From Reticulitermes lucifugus (lineage: Eukaryota; Arthropoda; Insecta; Blattodea; Rhinotermitidae), in contig JAKCWW010000034.1 in assembly GCA_026260175.1 (NCBI GenBank), forward strand, positions 86,992 through 150,129: 63,138 bases of DNA, read 5' to 3'. Position numbers and translations under genes: made by a program. Below the pieces are notes generated by a model. The model saw nothing but the letters and a program-made list of their open reading frames with translations, ran no database searches and had not been told where the DNA came from. Below are positions 24,067-35,530 of the stretch, piece by piece. Position 1 is the first letter of the stretch; each line of letters opens with the position of its first letter.

Positions 24067-26208
24067 TAAAATTTTGTACATGAAAATATTATTTCATAAA
24101 ACAATATACTCTATCAAATATCAATGAGAAGAGCTTGAAATGCAACACTTCCGTTTACGTGAAATATTGAGGCCAGCGTATAGACTTCTGTGTGTTCAAC
24201 AGAAGAAATCCATTAAACTAAAACATAAATAGGAAGATGGAGTAATGTGTCTTGATGTTTCAGCTACGAAATGTGTAAATGAAAGTTTAAATGCAGCGAT
24301 GGTTATGTGTGATGAACTGGAGATGAAACCTACTTAGAGGAACTGAGAAATATACAATAAACAGTAGTTTGAAATTCTGAAGGAAGAATCTATCCTACTC
24401 TGACCTAGGTGTTAATGCGTGGATAAAATTAAGAGCGACGTTAAGAAAACCTGGTGTGAAGGCATTTTATTAAGGCCAACATATTATGGGAAAATGTGAA
24501 TTAATGTATTTCGGGATAAAGTTTTTATAGCATTAGTTAACTTTCGCGGGGTTACCATGTTTCCTCCTTTATCAGGTTCATCAATTGTTAAGATGCACTT
24601 TTGTTTTAGTTATAATTTCCTGCAAAAAGACTATCGAATATAAGATACATCTTTCATTTATTAATGGATTTTCAGGGAAAAATTTTCATCACGACAGGAT
24701 CTGTCAAACATTCTAAAATAAATACTTTTATTGCAAAAACAAACCAAGAAAAAAATGAAAATTTGTATCAAACAAACTTATGTGTTCACTGCCTGACAGT
24801 CCCAGTCTACATATGATTTAAGCCTCTTCTTAAATCACGACAGACACGATTTTAATTGCCCCGTGAGGTATCATCTATTGTGCCATCAAGTGCATTTGTA
24901 ATGCAGATTTTCTTGAACGATGATAAGAGATTAACAGTGCCAGTCATTCCTACTCCGACTCCACATTCCGAATGTTTATTTTAAATAAAGGTTTCAAGGA
25001 GCAACAATCAGCACAGGGGAACAATGAATACTGACCTATCTCTCTCCACTTCAGAATATTAGCCATATTACACGACTTGATGTGTTCAGCCTCCAAAACA
25101 ATGGAAATATATAGAAGGATGTTCGGAACCTCATTTTTTCGCTATCTTCTTGTTTACTGTCCAATGAGTAGTTGTTACGGACATGAAGAGTTTCTTCGTT
25201 TCCTTTCCTTTACAATACAATAAAAATATAATTATTTACATGGATTAATAGGCGCCATCAAATTTAAGACTCATCCTGATTTCAGAAATTGTAATATTAA
25301 AGAAATTGCCCTTTGGAATCGAAGAAATAATATGTATCGAAATGAACATTACTGCTCTTGTTCTATCACAAAAAAAATTATGAGATTTGAGGTTGTCACG
25401 GAAATGCGTATGAAGAATACTGTCTACTGGGATATGATGCCGTGTATTCAGTTGGGAATTTGTCGACGTTTCTGAGGAAGATGTTGCATCTATCTTCACA
25501 GTAGAAGTTCCTCTGAAACCGCGGTAATTTTCTGCCAGGCTACACCCCCTGCTTCACAGAAGGCAGTATACTTCATAACTAAGAAACTTCAAGTTATTAA
25601 ATGTCATTCTGCAAATAAAAGGAATGAGTAATTTTGTATTCTGTGCTAAAATGTATCACACTATTATACTCTAAAGTACTAACCTTTCCGATTCTTTAAA
25701 GTTATGATATCCTGATACGTGACAAAAGATTTGTCGATCAACACGCCACCTTTCACACGTAACAATCGACCTCCTTCATTTATCATTTCCCGTCGCTATA
25801 CAAGGCTGCGTATAATACAAGAGAACAAAATATTAAGATTAATAAAATAGACAAATGAACAACAGTGTGCGTGGACAGCAGCTACCAATCACAAGGCAAT
25901 ATTTCAATGACATCACTAGATTGTCATAGTTGTAGCTGCTCATAATCATGTGCAAGTGTTCCATTATTACGTCTGGAAGGAAAATGTGTTTTGTGCGTGA
26001 GGGCGGTCATTTACATTAGCTACGCCATTAGTATGGTCTACGCTTACAACAACATCGGCAGTCAATCTCAGTAGAGCTATGAGGAGTTCTGGGAATTCTT
26101 ACGAAACAATTTCTTTCAGCTACCTTAGCTTGTGTAACAATGTTAGCAGGAGCTATAAGTTTAAACCTACACTGTTTAGTGATCCGTTCCTGGACATAAT
26201 GTTCTAAA
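24067..26208. other. Long AT-rich stretch with no recognised feature
   Basis: The largest frame is 84 codons (25245-25499, minus), without a domain. No repeat signature, hairpin or GC-rich block was noticed. Confidence 0.4.
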
Positions 26209-26434
26209 GATAAAGCTATTCCTTTACAGGCCAGGACAGGACCTTAGGGCTCCAGGAGGTTAAGACTCCCAGAATTTCCAGACAATGGACACATGAAGGT
26301 GGTAAAGTTGTCAGCCCTACGCACCAGCAGCCTTTAACCCCCAGGAGATACCCCTGTTACTCATTTCTATTAGAGGCTGAGTCGACCCCAGGGCCATAGT
26401 AAAATCGGAAAGATTAAGTCAATGAAAAATTCCA
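26209..26434 (-). mobile_element. SINE family C, truncated (tRNA head missing)
   Basis: This is the reverse complement of the SINE C body at 45760-45965. Shared landmarks include CAGGCCAGGACAGGACC, CAGAATTTCCAGACAATGG, TAGAGGCTGAGTCGACCCC and AAGTCAATGAAAAATTC. It stops before the box B region, a 5' truncation in the SINE sense. No TSD was recognised. Confidence 0.8.
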
Positions 26435-26699
26435 ATTCAAATTAAATGTAAGTTTTAGAATGAGATATACTTGTAGCGTGGGTGGGTGATAAAATACGTA
26501 GGTCAACATGCGTATACATGGTCATTCGGAAGACAGAGGATCAGATGGGAATATAATATTGAGATGGATATTAGGAGAATAAAATAGATTTTGACGTGAG
26601 GTGGCTAGAACTGCTTCAGGATTACATCCAATATCAGATCTTGGTAATAACGTCGTCGATACGAATGCTTCTGCCAACACACAACTCTTCATACCAAGA

Positions 26700-26900
26700 G
26701 TACATCTAGGATAGCTCAGTCATTAAAGTGGCTCGCTACGGACTGGACAGCCGCAGTTGGTTTCCAGTCAGATGCAGGGAATTTTCTTCTGCCACCACGC
26801 CTAGACCACCTCTAGCTTCTACCCAGTTTTCAATAAAATGAGTACCGCGGATAAAGTGGCCGAAGTGTAGAGCTATGGCCCCACTCTCCTATACATCTTC
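26700..26900 (+). mobile_element. tRNA-derived SINE related to family B, degraded, plus orientation
   Basis: A box A match, TAGCTCAGTCAT (26713-26724), is followed by a degenerate box B near 26759-26770. The 3' half (CAATAAAATGAGTACCGCGG, then AAAGTGGCCG) is the complement of the family B body found elsewhere. It is the only clear B-related copy in this orientation. The tRNA-like head differs from the other B copies, so it may be a subfamily or a chimera. Confidence 0.55.
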
Positions 26901-27119
26901 ATAGTATGGTGCGTAATAAATAGAGGAACAACTTAGTTTTCCTATTTCGAATTGCGTGACACTGCAGCTACTCGATTCAACTTCAAAACCAAATGAAATA
27001 TTCACATCTATTTTATTCTTACGCGGTTTACTCAATCTCCACTCTGTCAGCCCTTTAGTCATCTCTAAATCGCAGAATCAGTTTGCAGTGGAGAGAGAGA
27101 GTTGTTTAAAGTACTTCTA

Positions 27120-27440
27120 ACACTGTACATATGACATCCCCCGGGGGACTCATTGTATTTGGGTGTTTGGAGGTGTAGGTCGGGGGTTGGTTGGATAAAT
27201 TGTCGTCGAGGGTTGGAGGGAGGTAAAGGGATAAGGGTGTTAGTGTACTGTGCGAGGGAGGGATGATGATGATGATTCCCGGAAGGAAGGAAACACTCAC
27301 TGGTTGCCATGGTGACACCCCAGCAGGGGGCGTGGCGGTCGATAAACCCGACCACCGCCCGCGTGACTGACACTCGGCTGTAGTAGTGGCGTCGAGACGC
27401 TAGCGGCCACAAGTAGTGGGACGCCGGCGCCTCCGCGCAA
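27120..27440. promoter_or_regulatory. GC-rich promoter-like island with X-box and CTCF-like site
   Basis: This is one of the GC-richest segments of the window and abruptly different from its flanks. It holds a full-consensus RFX X-box at 27303-27316 (minus strand GTCACC-AT-GGCAAC). Four bases on is CCAGCAGGGGGCGT (27320-27333), matching 13 of 14 positions of the CTCF core CCASYAGRKGGCRS. Many CpGs follow to 27440 (for example GACGCCGGCGCCTCCGCGC near 27420). The minus 133- and 70-codon frames here are composition artefacts. A 79-codon plus frame at 27416 lies downstream but has no domain. It could be the promoter or first exon of an unseen gene. Direction is unknown. Confidence 0.4.
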
Positions 27441-28485
27441 CAGAGCCACAAGTGCACACATTTCACGTCACCCTTGACGATGTCAAGAGCTCAAGTTTTT
27501 TGTATGAATCTTACAACAGTTCACTTGAATGCCGTAATCTTACATCCAGACTCATTTCAGAACAAAGGTTGTCTGCCTCTCTTCAAATCTTCAAAGGCTT
27601 AATCAGGCAAGGGCCGGCGACAGGGCGTAAACGTTACAGTTTTTGCCAATTGTAGACCAATACCCTATAGCAAAATCTGTCTAAAACGCAAGCTCCAAAA
27701 GACAAATTTCAGAAAGTTGTTTTTGTTCCAGTACTGAAAGGTGAATAGAAATGTAGAATTACTTCTATTGAACAACTGATTAACACAGAAACAAAAAAAA
27801 GTAAGAACTTAATGCAATAGAATATGCTTCAATTTATATATTATTTTCTATTTATACAATTTTCTTTTCCTGGAATTTTTCTGAGACTGGATACTAATAA
27901 CACTCTTTTTAAAACAATCTTTACGCCCGAAATGAGTAGAATACTTTCTTGGACTAAAGGAACGATATATGAACATACATAAGTAGGCACATAAAGGAAG
28001 AGAAATTTCACATTTGTAATCTAATTACTAATTAAACCGGTATGCACCGAGAAATAAACTCTTACTTTGAGTTAGATAGGCTGTGTTGACTTGAAATATT
28101 TCGAGAATAAACGATTTGGCAATGCATTTTAATTTCCTTTTTCTTCTTTTCATGAGCCTCACTGTTTTATTGTAGATTTTATGTACTATCCATTTCTGAT
28201 TTCATCACACAACACAGTGCTGTGCAGTACACCATTCACAGTAACAAATGTGGAAATTTGCAGCAGTATTTCTGAGTGCAAATATACGTTGCTGCTAGTT
28301 TGAGCAGACACAGAAGGTGTGGCGGCCCGCGATGGCACGCCGGAGGCACTTGACCAGATGTATTCTACAGGACCAACCACTATTTCTATAAGAATACACT
28401 TCAGAAAGTTAAAGGCAAATCCTACCCTTGCACGTTATTGTTGAAGTAAAAAAAAACTGATAATAATAAATCTTGTTTACGGAAG
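27441..28485. other. Unassigned stretch downstream of the GC-rich island
   Basis: If the island is a promoter on the plus strand, a first exon and intron would lie here. A 79-codon frame (27416-27655) is the only candidate and is unrecognised. A GC-richer patch occurs at 28315-28365. The rest is AT-rich. Confidence 0.3.
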
Positions 28486-28493
28486 CTATATAA

Positions 28494-28840
28494 CAGGAGT
28501 GCAAAACCGCGGCTCGCGAGCCACATGCGGCTCTTTGACATATAATGTGCGGCTCGCTGAAATATGTTGGCTGAGCCCCTTTCTGCATTACAATTCATAT
28601 AAAAGGTAAATAAAAAATTTTCAAGCTTTATAATTAGTTACCGGGTATAAACTGAGAGTCCACTGGATTAAAACGTAAGTTTAATGTTCATGGTGAGTAA
28701 ACGTATTTAAGAATTTTTGTAACAAAATGTACATGTAACAATAAAAACGTGTGTGTAATATTTGTTCATGTTTTGCGACTCTCAAACATCTGAAGTTTAT
28801 CGTATGTGGCTCTTACGTTAAGCAATTTTCGCCACCCCTG
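28494..28840. mobile_element. hAT-superfamily MITE (347 bp) with perfect 8-bp TSD
   Basis: The left end starts CAGGAGTGCAAAAC. The right end, read inward on the minus strand, starts CAGGGGTGGCGAAAA. Both carry a subterminal GAGCCACAT block about 25-30 bases in. The element is flanked by an exact CTATATAA duplication at 28486-28493 and 28841-28848. CAGGG-type termini with an 8-bp TSD are diagnostic of hAT transposons. The element has no transposase ORF, so it must have been moved by one encoded elsewhere. The GCGGCTCGCGAGCC palindrome inside the left end is typical of a widespread hAT MITE group (from memory). Confidence 0.9.
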
Positions 28841-29067
28841 CTATATAACGTCAAATCCTAGATTAAATGTTAGACTAACGTAAACATTAGAAATAAATTA
28901 TTTTACTTACACCAGGTGCTGTGGTTAAATTATATATAGTGGCAGAAAACAGGATTTTAAATTTGAGACCTTAGTAAGATGTGTGTATACTATATGACGT
29001 CGGTAATGAACCTATGAATGATAAAGCATGGGCGTATATAGCTGTACGTTAGAGGTACAGTGAAGGC

Positions 29068-29206
29068 AAAGTAAAGGCAAAATTATTCCTGCGCAAAACA
29101 TGAAGGCTCATGGCAGAGTGGAGTCATAGTTTTTACTCATTTTTAATCTCGGCACTGGATGGAGGTGAATGGTCAACTTCACGCTCGCGCCGCTTTACCA
29201 CTGAAC
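29068..29206 (-). mobile_element. SINE family B, truncated copy
   Basis: The plus strand shows ATGAAGGCTCATGG, then TTTAATCTCGGCACTGGATG, then TCAACTTCACGC and CCGCTTTACC, the left part of family B. The tRNA-like head is missing at the right, a 5' truncation in the element's own sense. The plus 78-codon frame crossing the right boundary is not a gene. Confidence 0.75.
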
Positions 29207-31204
29207 GCTCTGAAGAGAGAAACATTCTTGCCTTTATCGGTAATCCAACTAGAATTCTTCGAGGGTTCAGACGGTAGCATAGTTGCTGTATCGACTATTT
29301 GGTGTAATTACAAAGATTTCAACAATTATTACATGAGCTACCTTGCGTTTCACACCAAAATATGTGCGTATGAAGCGCCCAGTGTTAGGAGATAAAGTAT
29401 CTTTTCGACCAATATGGTATCTCTTCCATTCTTCAACTTGTTAATCAAGTGCCGAAAACTTGACCACACCCAATAGATTTATTACAAACCAAATGTAATT
29501 TCCATAGCAAAACGCTTCTGAAGGGAAAAATGCTTGAAGAAGTGAGAATTCAAAGTACGTAAGACCGTTTCCTTACACGAATTTAATCACGGTTTCACAC
29601 TTTCCGTCTTCTTAAATCTCGGTTATTTTACTTTCCATTGCCCCACTTTCAAACAGTAACAAGCACGAGCTAGCAAAGGAACAAAAAAGAAAAGTAATAT
29701 AGGCTACATAAGAAAGGCATGAAAATTATAATTTATAAAGCAATATTTGTTAGAAGTTATATTTGGCTTTGACCCGCAGAGAGATTCACTAGCTCTTGAG
29801 GAATTTTATTTATCATGCCTGCAAATAGAGTACCAGCGGAAGCACAAGTGTGTTCAAAGAAATTTATGGAAAAGGCAATATACCGAATATGTGTGGACAC
29901 GTTTTATGTCTACTTTACAGCAAACAATTCTACAAATTAAGCTGTTCTTTTCAATCGCGAAGGAGCAAATCTGTTAAGTAGAAATTCTTTCCCAGAACCT
30001 ACCGCCAAAAATAGCCCTATAAGTTAGCAAATTGTAATAATAACTACAAGATGACACGCGTGATGGAGAATGTGATGGTAGATTGAAATATTCTGGAATG
30101 TTTCGCTGTGTGAAATAATAAATATTTACCGACGTTTTAAAAAATCTTAATGTCTTAAACTTCATGGTATTTTCTTGGACTGCTTGTCCCTGAAGGTAAT
30201 GGCGTCACAATCCTTCAAAGTATCCGTAACTCTTTACCGGCCAGCAGGCAGTAACATCCCAGAGAAATTGAAACTTCGGCAACACCGACGTGAAAACTCA
30301 GATTTCTCGAACTAATATTATCCCAGCCATAAAGAAATGAATTACTTTTGTGCAAGCCGAAGGTTCATCAGCAAATATAAATATTTTGATCACATTAGAA
30401 AAACAGTACATTTACTCAACACATTCTATCAAACGGTATAAAAGTTCCTTATTAATATTACAATAATATCAAGGAATAAATCAAATTTATTAGTTGGGTC
30501 ACTTTTGCATGATCTTAAAGCACAATATTTATGGTGCTGCATCCGTTAACGCCAGATTTTCTTTTTTTTTTTTGCAGCGCACAGCCGTTGAAACCTTATT
30601 AACTAGAAACAGTTTTGCTATTTTGCTTACTCTACGCTACTAATATTTATAGCAATCATTATATTTTCTCTTATATTCCTAATTCTTTTGTGTGGTAATC
30701 CCACTTACGCCTAACTTATGCAGAAAAACACCTGAACTCTCATATTATTCGATTGGTGAAACCGACTACTTTCTTAAGTGTTATCTCTTCTTTTATCATT
30801 AGCCACTTATTTCTTATATATTTCACTTCCATCTCTTCTTTTCTGGGCAATTAAAATGCTGGTGGTTGGCATTCTCCTTACCTCGGCATAAATGAATGAC
30901 ATTCTTTCCATTAGCTTCCTCAAATTTAAAATAAATTGCTAAAACAAATTCTCTTATTTCCATTACAATGAACTACATATCATCAAGTAATTTTTAAACC
31001 AACGCGAACAAAACTTTGTCAATGTGTACTACATGTCTCGCCCATCTAATTCCTTTAACTAAAAATAAGACTTTTGTATAGTATAAAGAATAAACTAGAA
31101 CTCATAAAGTTCGTTATGCCAAATTTATTACAATGCTTCAGTATTTTTTTATTTTGTTTTAAACTTCGTTATCTGTTGTTAACATAGACCATCAATGAAT
31201 GTAT
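29207..31204. other. AT-rich stretch with no recognised feature
   Basis: A 76-codon plus frame (29747-29977; contains EEFYLSCLQIEYQRKHKCVQ) has no recognised domain. A T-run lies near 30560-30574. No SINE or LINE block was noticed. Confidence 0.35.
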
Positions 31205-31382
31205 GCCTCTGGAGCAATGGAGGAATGATACTGACAGGGTAAAACCAAGGTACTCGGAGAAGAACTTGTCTCAATGCCACTTTCTACTCCGCAAATTCCG
31301 CATGGAATGGTCTGGGTTTGAGCCTGGGCCTCCGAGGTGACAGACCTCCGACTAACCATATGAGTCATGGTATGTCCCAACA
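31205..31382 (-). mobile_element. tRNA-derived SINE, family A, diverged full-length copy
   Basis: Read on the minus strand: a degraded tRNA-like head (31300-31382), the GAGATTTG-like linker (GCGGAATTTGCGGAGTAG here), then AGTGGCATTGAGACAAG, CTCCGAGTACC, and a 3' end matching the copy at 62396. It lies about 190 bases left of a second, gapped family A copy in the same orientation. No TSD was found. Confidence 0.65.
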
Positions 31383-31574
31383 ATTTTTCTCTTACACTCT
31401 ATTTTTTAGACAACTCCATTAAGCAAATCCTTGAGAAGCTGATATTAGACCATTTCACCAAAACAATACGCGCCTTGTATGGAACCTGAAGTCACATGTT
31501 TGAGTTTTCAAGAGTCCATCACTTAATCGTATGCCATGCCGGATCAATCCAAGCAGCATCCTCGCAAACTATAT

Positions 31575-31867
31575 ATATATATATTTTTTTTTTGCTGGAT
31601 GAAGGGCCCTCGCACCACAGCCTTAAGGCTTTTTGTGCAACCCCAANNNNNNNNNNNNNNNNNNNNNNNNNNNNNNNNNNNNNNNNNNNNNNNNNNNNNN
31701 NNNNNNNNNNNNNNNNNNNNNNNNNNNNNNNNNNNNNNNNNNNNNNNNNNNNNNNNNNNNNNGTGCCACTTTGTCCACCACAAATCTCACATGGACTTGA
31801 CCTGGGACCGAACCCCGGGCTTCCGCGGTGAGAGGCCGGCGACTAACCGCCTGAGCCATGGCACGGC
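31575..31867 (-). mobile_element. tRNA-derived SINE, family A, with 10-bp TSD and internal assembly gap
   Basis: The minus-strand head shows a good box A (complement of CGCCTGAGCCA, 31848-31858) and box B (complement of GGACCGAACCCC, about 31806-31817). The T-run at 31585-31592 and preceding (AT)n are the A/T-rich tail. A CAAACTATAT duplication flanks it (31565-31574 and 31868-31877). A 116-N gap (31647-31762) interrupts the body at the same place as in the copy at 15416. Open frames of up to 152 codons run across the Ns and are artefacts. Confidence 0.85.
31647..31762. other. Assembly gap (116 N)
   Basis: Undetermined bases inside SINE A. Sequence continues with family A consensus on both sides, so the gap probably hides only SINE body. 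Confidence 0.95.
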
Positions 31868-31877
31868 CAAACTATAT

Positions 31878-34800
31878 TATATTGTCACCCTCTTTTCCTG
31901 TCAGGCTCTATCCTATTTTCCTACGTTTCGCCATAACTTCCCATTAAAGCCTGAATCTCTCAAGTTGGCTCTTTACTTCAAGCTTTGCAACTGAGAACTC
32001 TATGCGTGCTATAGCCCTGCGAATCTCGCCACCTTAATAAAATTAAGCGAAATGTATAAACTACATATTACCCCGTCGAATGACACCTACAAAATATTTC
32101 AATCATCCGTGGCTTCAGAACTAATTTCTGATTTGAAAAGAGGCCGGAGGAGAAAAAGTAAGCCCTTGTACATGATGAAGTTCTTCTTGTTGCTTCTTAC
32201 TCCCAAAAATTTCTCACTTCTCAACACTTTGTTACAATTTTCAAGTCTCTCCCAGTGAAAATATCCATAAGTAATATCATGTCGCACATCATGTGGTGAT
32301 GTTATAAGAGACTAATATTAAGGAAAAATGTGTTAAATCATAACAGAAATAAGTAAATTAAGGCTGTTTTCTGAAGCGTAAGATATTGTTCAATAATTTC
32401 ATTCTGTAACGTACAAATTAATTAAATATCTGTAAATAAATGTTTAAGCTAATTCATTTATGGAGCCTATATTCATATTAAGAAGATAATAAATGTTTTT
32501 CCAATGGAGAATATGACCCGCATGTTCTCTAATAGAAATTATTTATTACAATGCGGGCTGGAGTCCTACATTACACGAACCGCTTTTTGTCTTTTCAACG
32601 TCTTGTTTTCCTCTTGTTATTTCACTTCGAAGCATGTGACCTAATTCAACTCGCACACATTTAAATTAAATGTGATACACAAGATGCTTCAAAATATCGG
32701 CACCAGACGGAAGTCTACACTTTCTCTTTTCCGTTTTATTAGTCGGATTGCAGAAAATTGCGTGTCTGATTAAAATTTTTCCATCGCGCCTAAAAAATTC
32801 GACCTCCCCTAAAAAGGTACTTTACAAAATCCAATTTTGTACTATGGCTATAATTTGTTTCAATGTTAAACGGTGTATGTCTAGCATTTTAAAAACTACG
32901 TAGCTTTCATATGCTCCCTGTAGTTGCCCATGAATGAGGACAATATCAGGGTAGTTAGCTTTGCTTCGTAACGAATTACAAACTTCCCTTATGAGTGGTC
33001 AATTCCAATCACATATACAAAAATTAAAATCACTTATACGTGTAGTTCATTGAGTATATGGAGTCACTGGTTCCTCATTAATCTAGGATCTGCAGTCCTG
33101 CTTCAGACTAAATTAAAAATAAGTCAATGTTTCAAGTAAGCACTTCAAAAAACATAAACAATCTGCACCACAAACAAAATTTGCTTGCATTAAGTGTTCG
33201 AAATCGAGCCTTCTAAATACACAGACTCATAACAATCAGCATGTTCCAGTGAGGAAGCCAGGTTCCATTTAAAAACAAAGTGTTAAGATGAAAAGAAAAT
33301 TGTATGTCCGTTATCGTAAATATGACTATGTTAGCTTTCGTTTTGCCCCTATTGATTTCCTAATTAGCTTGTATTTAGATAACAAAATTTTTTATGTAAT
33401 ATAACAGCTAGCAAAAAGCCCGTTAAATTTTAAAAAAATAATTGAAACATTTAATATCTAGATATGACTTCAATAATTAGAACTTCCAAAGATAAACTTA
33501 TTTATACATTATTGTCTCCAAGTGACCACTTAAATCACATTACAATTAATTTGAAAATTTCTTGAAAGTGACATACAGTAAACAGAAATATTACCTAGAA
33601 ATAACCATTTATAACTAAAGATCGACGGCTCAATACCAACCGAAGGGTAGGTGCTTCTTGACTGCTTCGTAAATACAAGGTCTGTTCAGCAACCACTGCT
33701 ACCTGATATACGCGTCCGTAATTATACGAATGACTTTCTACATAGGGCCAATAACAACATTTCAGTTTGAAGGTTTCACTTATTTCAATTGTGCTAATAT
33801 TGCCGTTCCCAAAATAATTTTTTTTAAATGATTAATACGCCCCTATGTATTCACCTTGACTAGATAGAACCTATGGAACTGCACATAAGATGCATATAAT
33901 AGCATATTTATTTCGATAATTATATGACTACGCCTATAATCTATTACGACTGACAAATGTTAAGTAGGCCTTACTATTATTCCTCAAGGATATCTTCCCC
34001 CTAACTAATGTTTCTTAATGTTCCTTCATTTTATGAACAGGCTATATAGACATTTCCCAGACCCCAAAAAGCAAGCTAAGTAAATAATAATAATATTAGT
34101 TAATATTACTGTCGTTAAGAAATAAATTTGACTTAAGTAAAAGTAAACCCTGATAAACTCAAAAGAGTACTTATTAATGAAACTTAAGAATCCACCTTCC
34201 AATTCATCAGTTTTGCAACACAGTGATCACTTGACGCAAATAAACCTCGCGAAGGAAAGAAACAGCAGTAAAATTTGATCGCTTTTAAGCTACAGCAATC
34301 GCTATTGTCGACTAAAAACCGGACGTAAACAGAGGAAAGCAGACAACTAAAGAAAATTATTTTATTTTATATAGAGTAAAAGATGTCCTAAAAATCTAAG
34401 AAATATATTATTTTAAATTTTGTACGATGGCGAGTAAATACTTAAAATAAAATTCGAATGGCTTGTTGGTGGCAATGAAAGAGATTGCTACTGGCCATAT
34501 GATTTTTTCCACCATTTACATCTATTTAGTTTTGTTTTGTTTTAAAGCTGATAAAACTGTGACAGGTTTATTATATCTGCTCCATTAATATCATGCACCA
34601 AATAAGGGGAATGATCTTGGTTTTGTAGCCAGAATATATGGAATCTGGTAATATTTAAGAAGAGTTGTTACGGAAACCATAATTTTATGTGTTACTGTTT
34701 TGTAAATAATAAAATTATTTAGTGATCAACTTTATGACAATTATGGATAGGCAGAAGTGAGAGTAAAAGCGAAGAAAATTTTAATGATATGGACTTTTAA

Positions 34801-35490
34801 TTTTTAAAAATAATCTTAGTATTTTATTAATTTTAATCTTGTTTTACATGCATTATTTCAGATTAACTTAGCAAGAATTTAACCATGTAATCCAGAACCA
34901 ACATATTTTAACACACAGCACAATTACACTGACAATGTTAGTTTTAGTATCAAAATGTACATGCCATGGAGAAAGAAACAAATATAAATTTTATTAATTC
35001 AGTGTGTCAATGGCAAGGTGATTCGTTGTGACTGTTAATGGATACAGTGTGAAGGAAATAAATATAAACATTAATTTTCCTATATTCTAAAAATATTTAA
35101 CGCTATTTTTGTGACGTGTTTTTTTTGCCACTTTTTTGGCCAGTTTATATTATACTCCACTACATCCAAAGTTATGCTCTTTCAGACATTCACAGCAGAT
35201 GTTTATGAAATGATAGTCTTACATTGGCTATTACACCGTGTGGGAACGTAAGTTAGTTCCTACGTTTTGGAGGAAAGTACTGCCTTCGCCTTCGGTGTGA
35301 TAATTTTATGATGAAGTGACTGACAGGAGGAACTATGTCGACTGTGTAATAAGCTTGCGAGGACTGTGGCCAATCAGAGATAGAGAAGGGGAACAGGGAT
35401 AGGTTTGGCCACAATCCTTGCAACTTTCCTAGATAATAGAAATATGTCCTTTTAATCAATTTAACATCCATCTGAACCTAACTTAGTCAC
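31878..35490. other. Long AT-rich stretch with no recognised feature
   Basis: The largest frames are 60-72 codons, without domains. No SINE head, LINE block or long hairpin was noticed over 3.6 kb, which makes this the cleanest non-repetitive-looking part of the window. It could be intron or intergenic DNA. Confidence 0.4.
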
Positions 35491-35530
35491 ATTGAAGAAG
35501 GCAGCAGCATGTTTTTGCGAAACGTCGAAA
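35490..35530 (+). repeat. Retroelement-tail motif (TTGAAGA, spacer, GCGAAAC)
   Basis: The plus strand reads TTGAAGAAGGCAGCAG, then CATGTTTTTGCGAAACGTCG. It resembles the motif at 9705, 39036 and 57766 but has a poor stem and U in place of the first C. It is taken as the degraded end of a Penelope-like or similar retroelement. Confidence 0.35.

Noticed and set aside
27065-27466. 133-codon minus-strand frame
   Set aside because: Sits in the GC-rich island where stops are rare. Pro/Ser/His-rich with no domain; the region is better read as regulatory.
31536-31994. 152-codon plus-strand frame
   Set aside because: Runs across 116 Ns and the antisense of a SINE. The length is an artefact of the gap.
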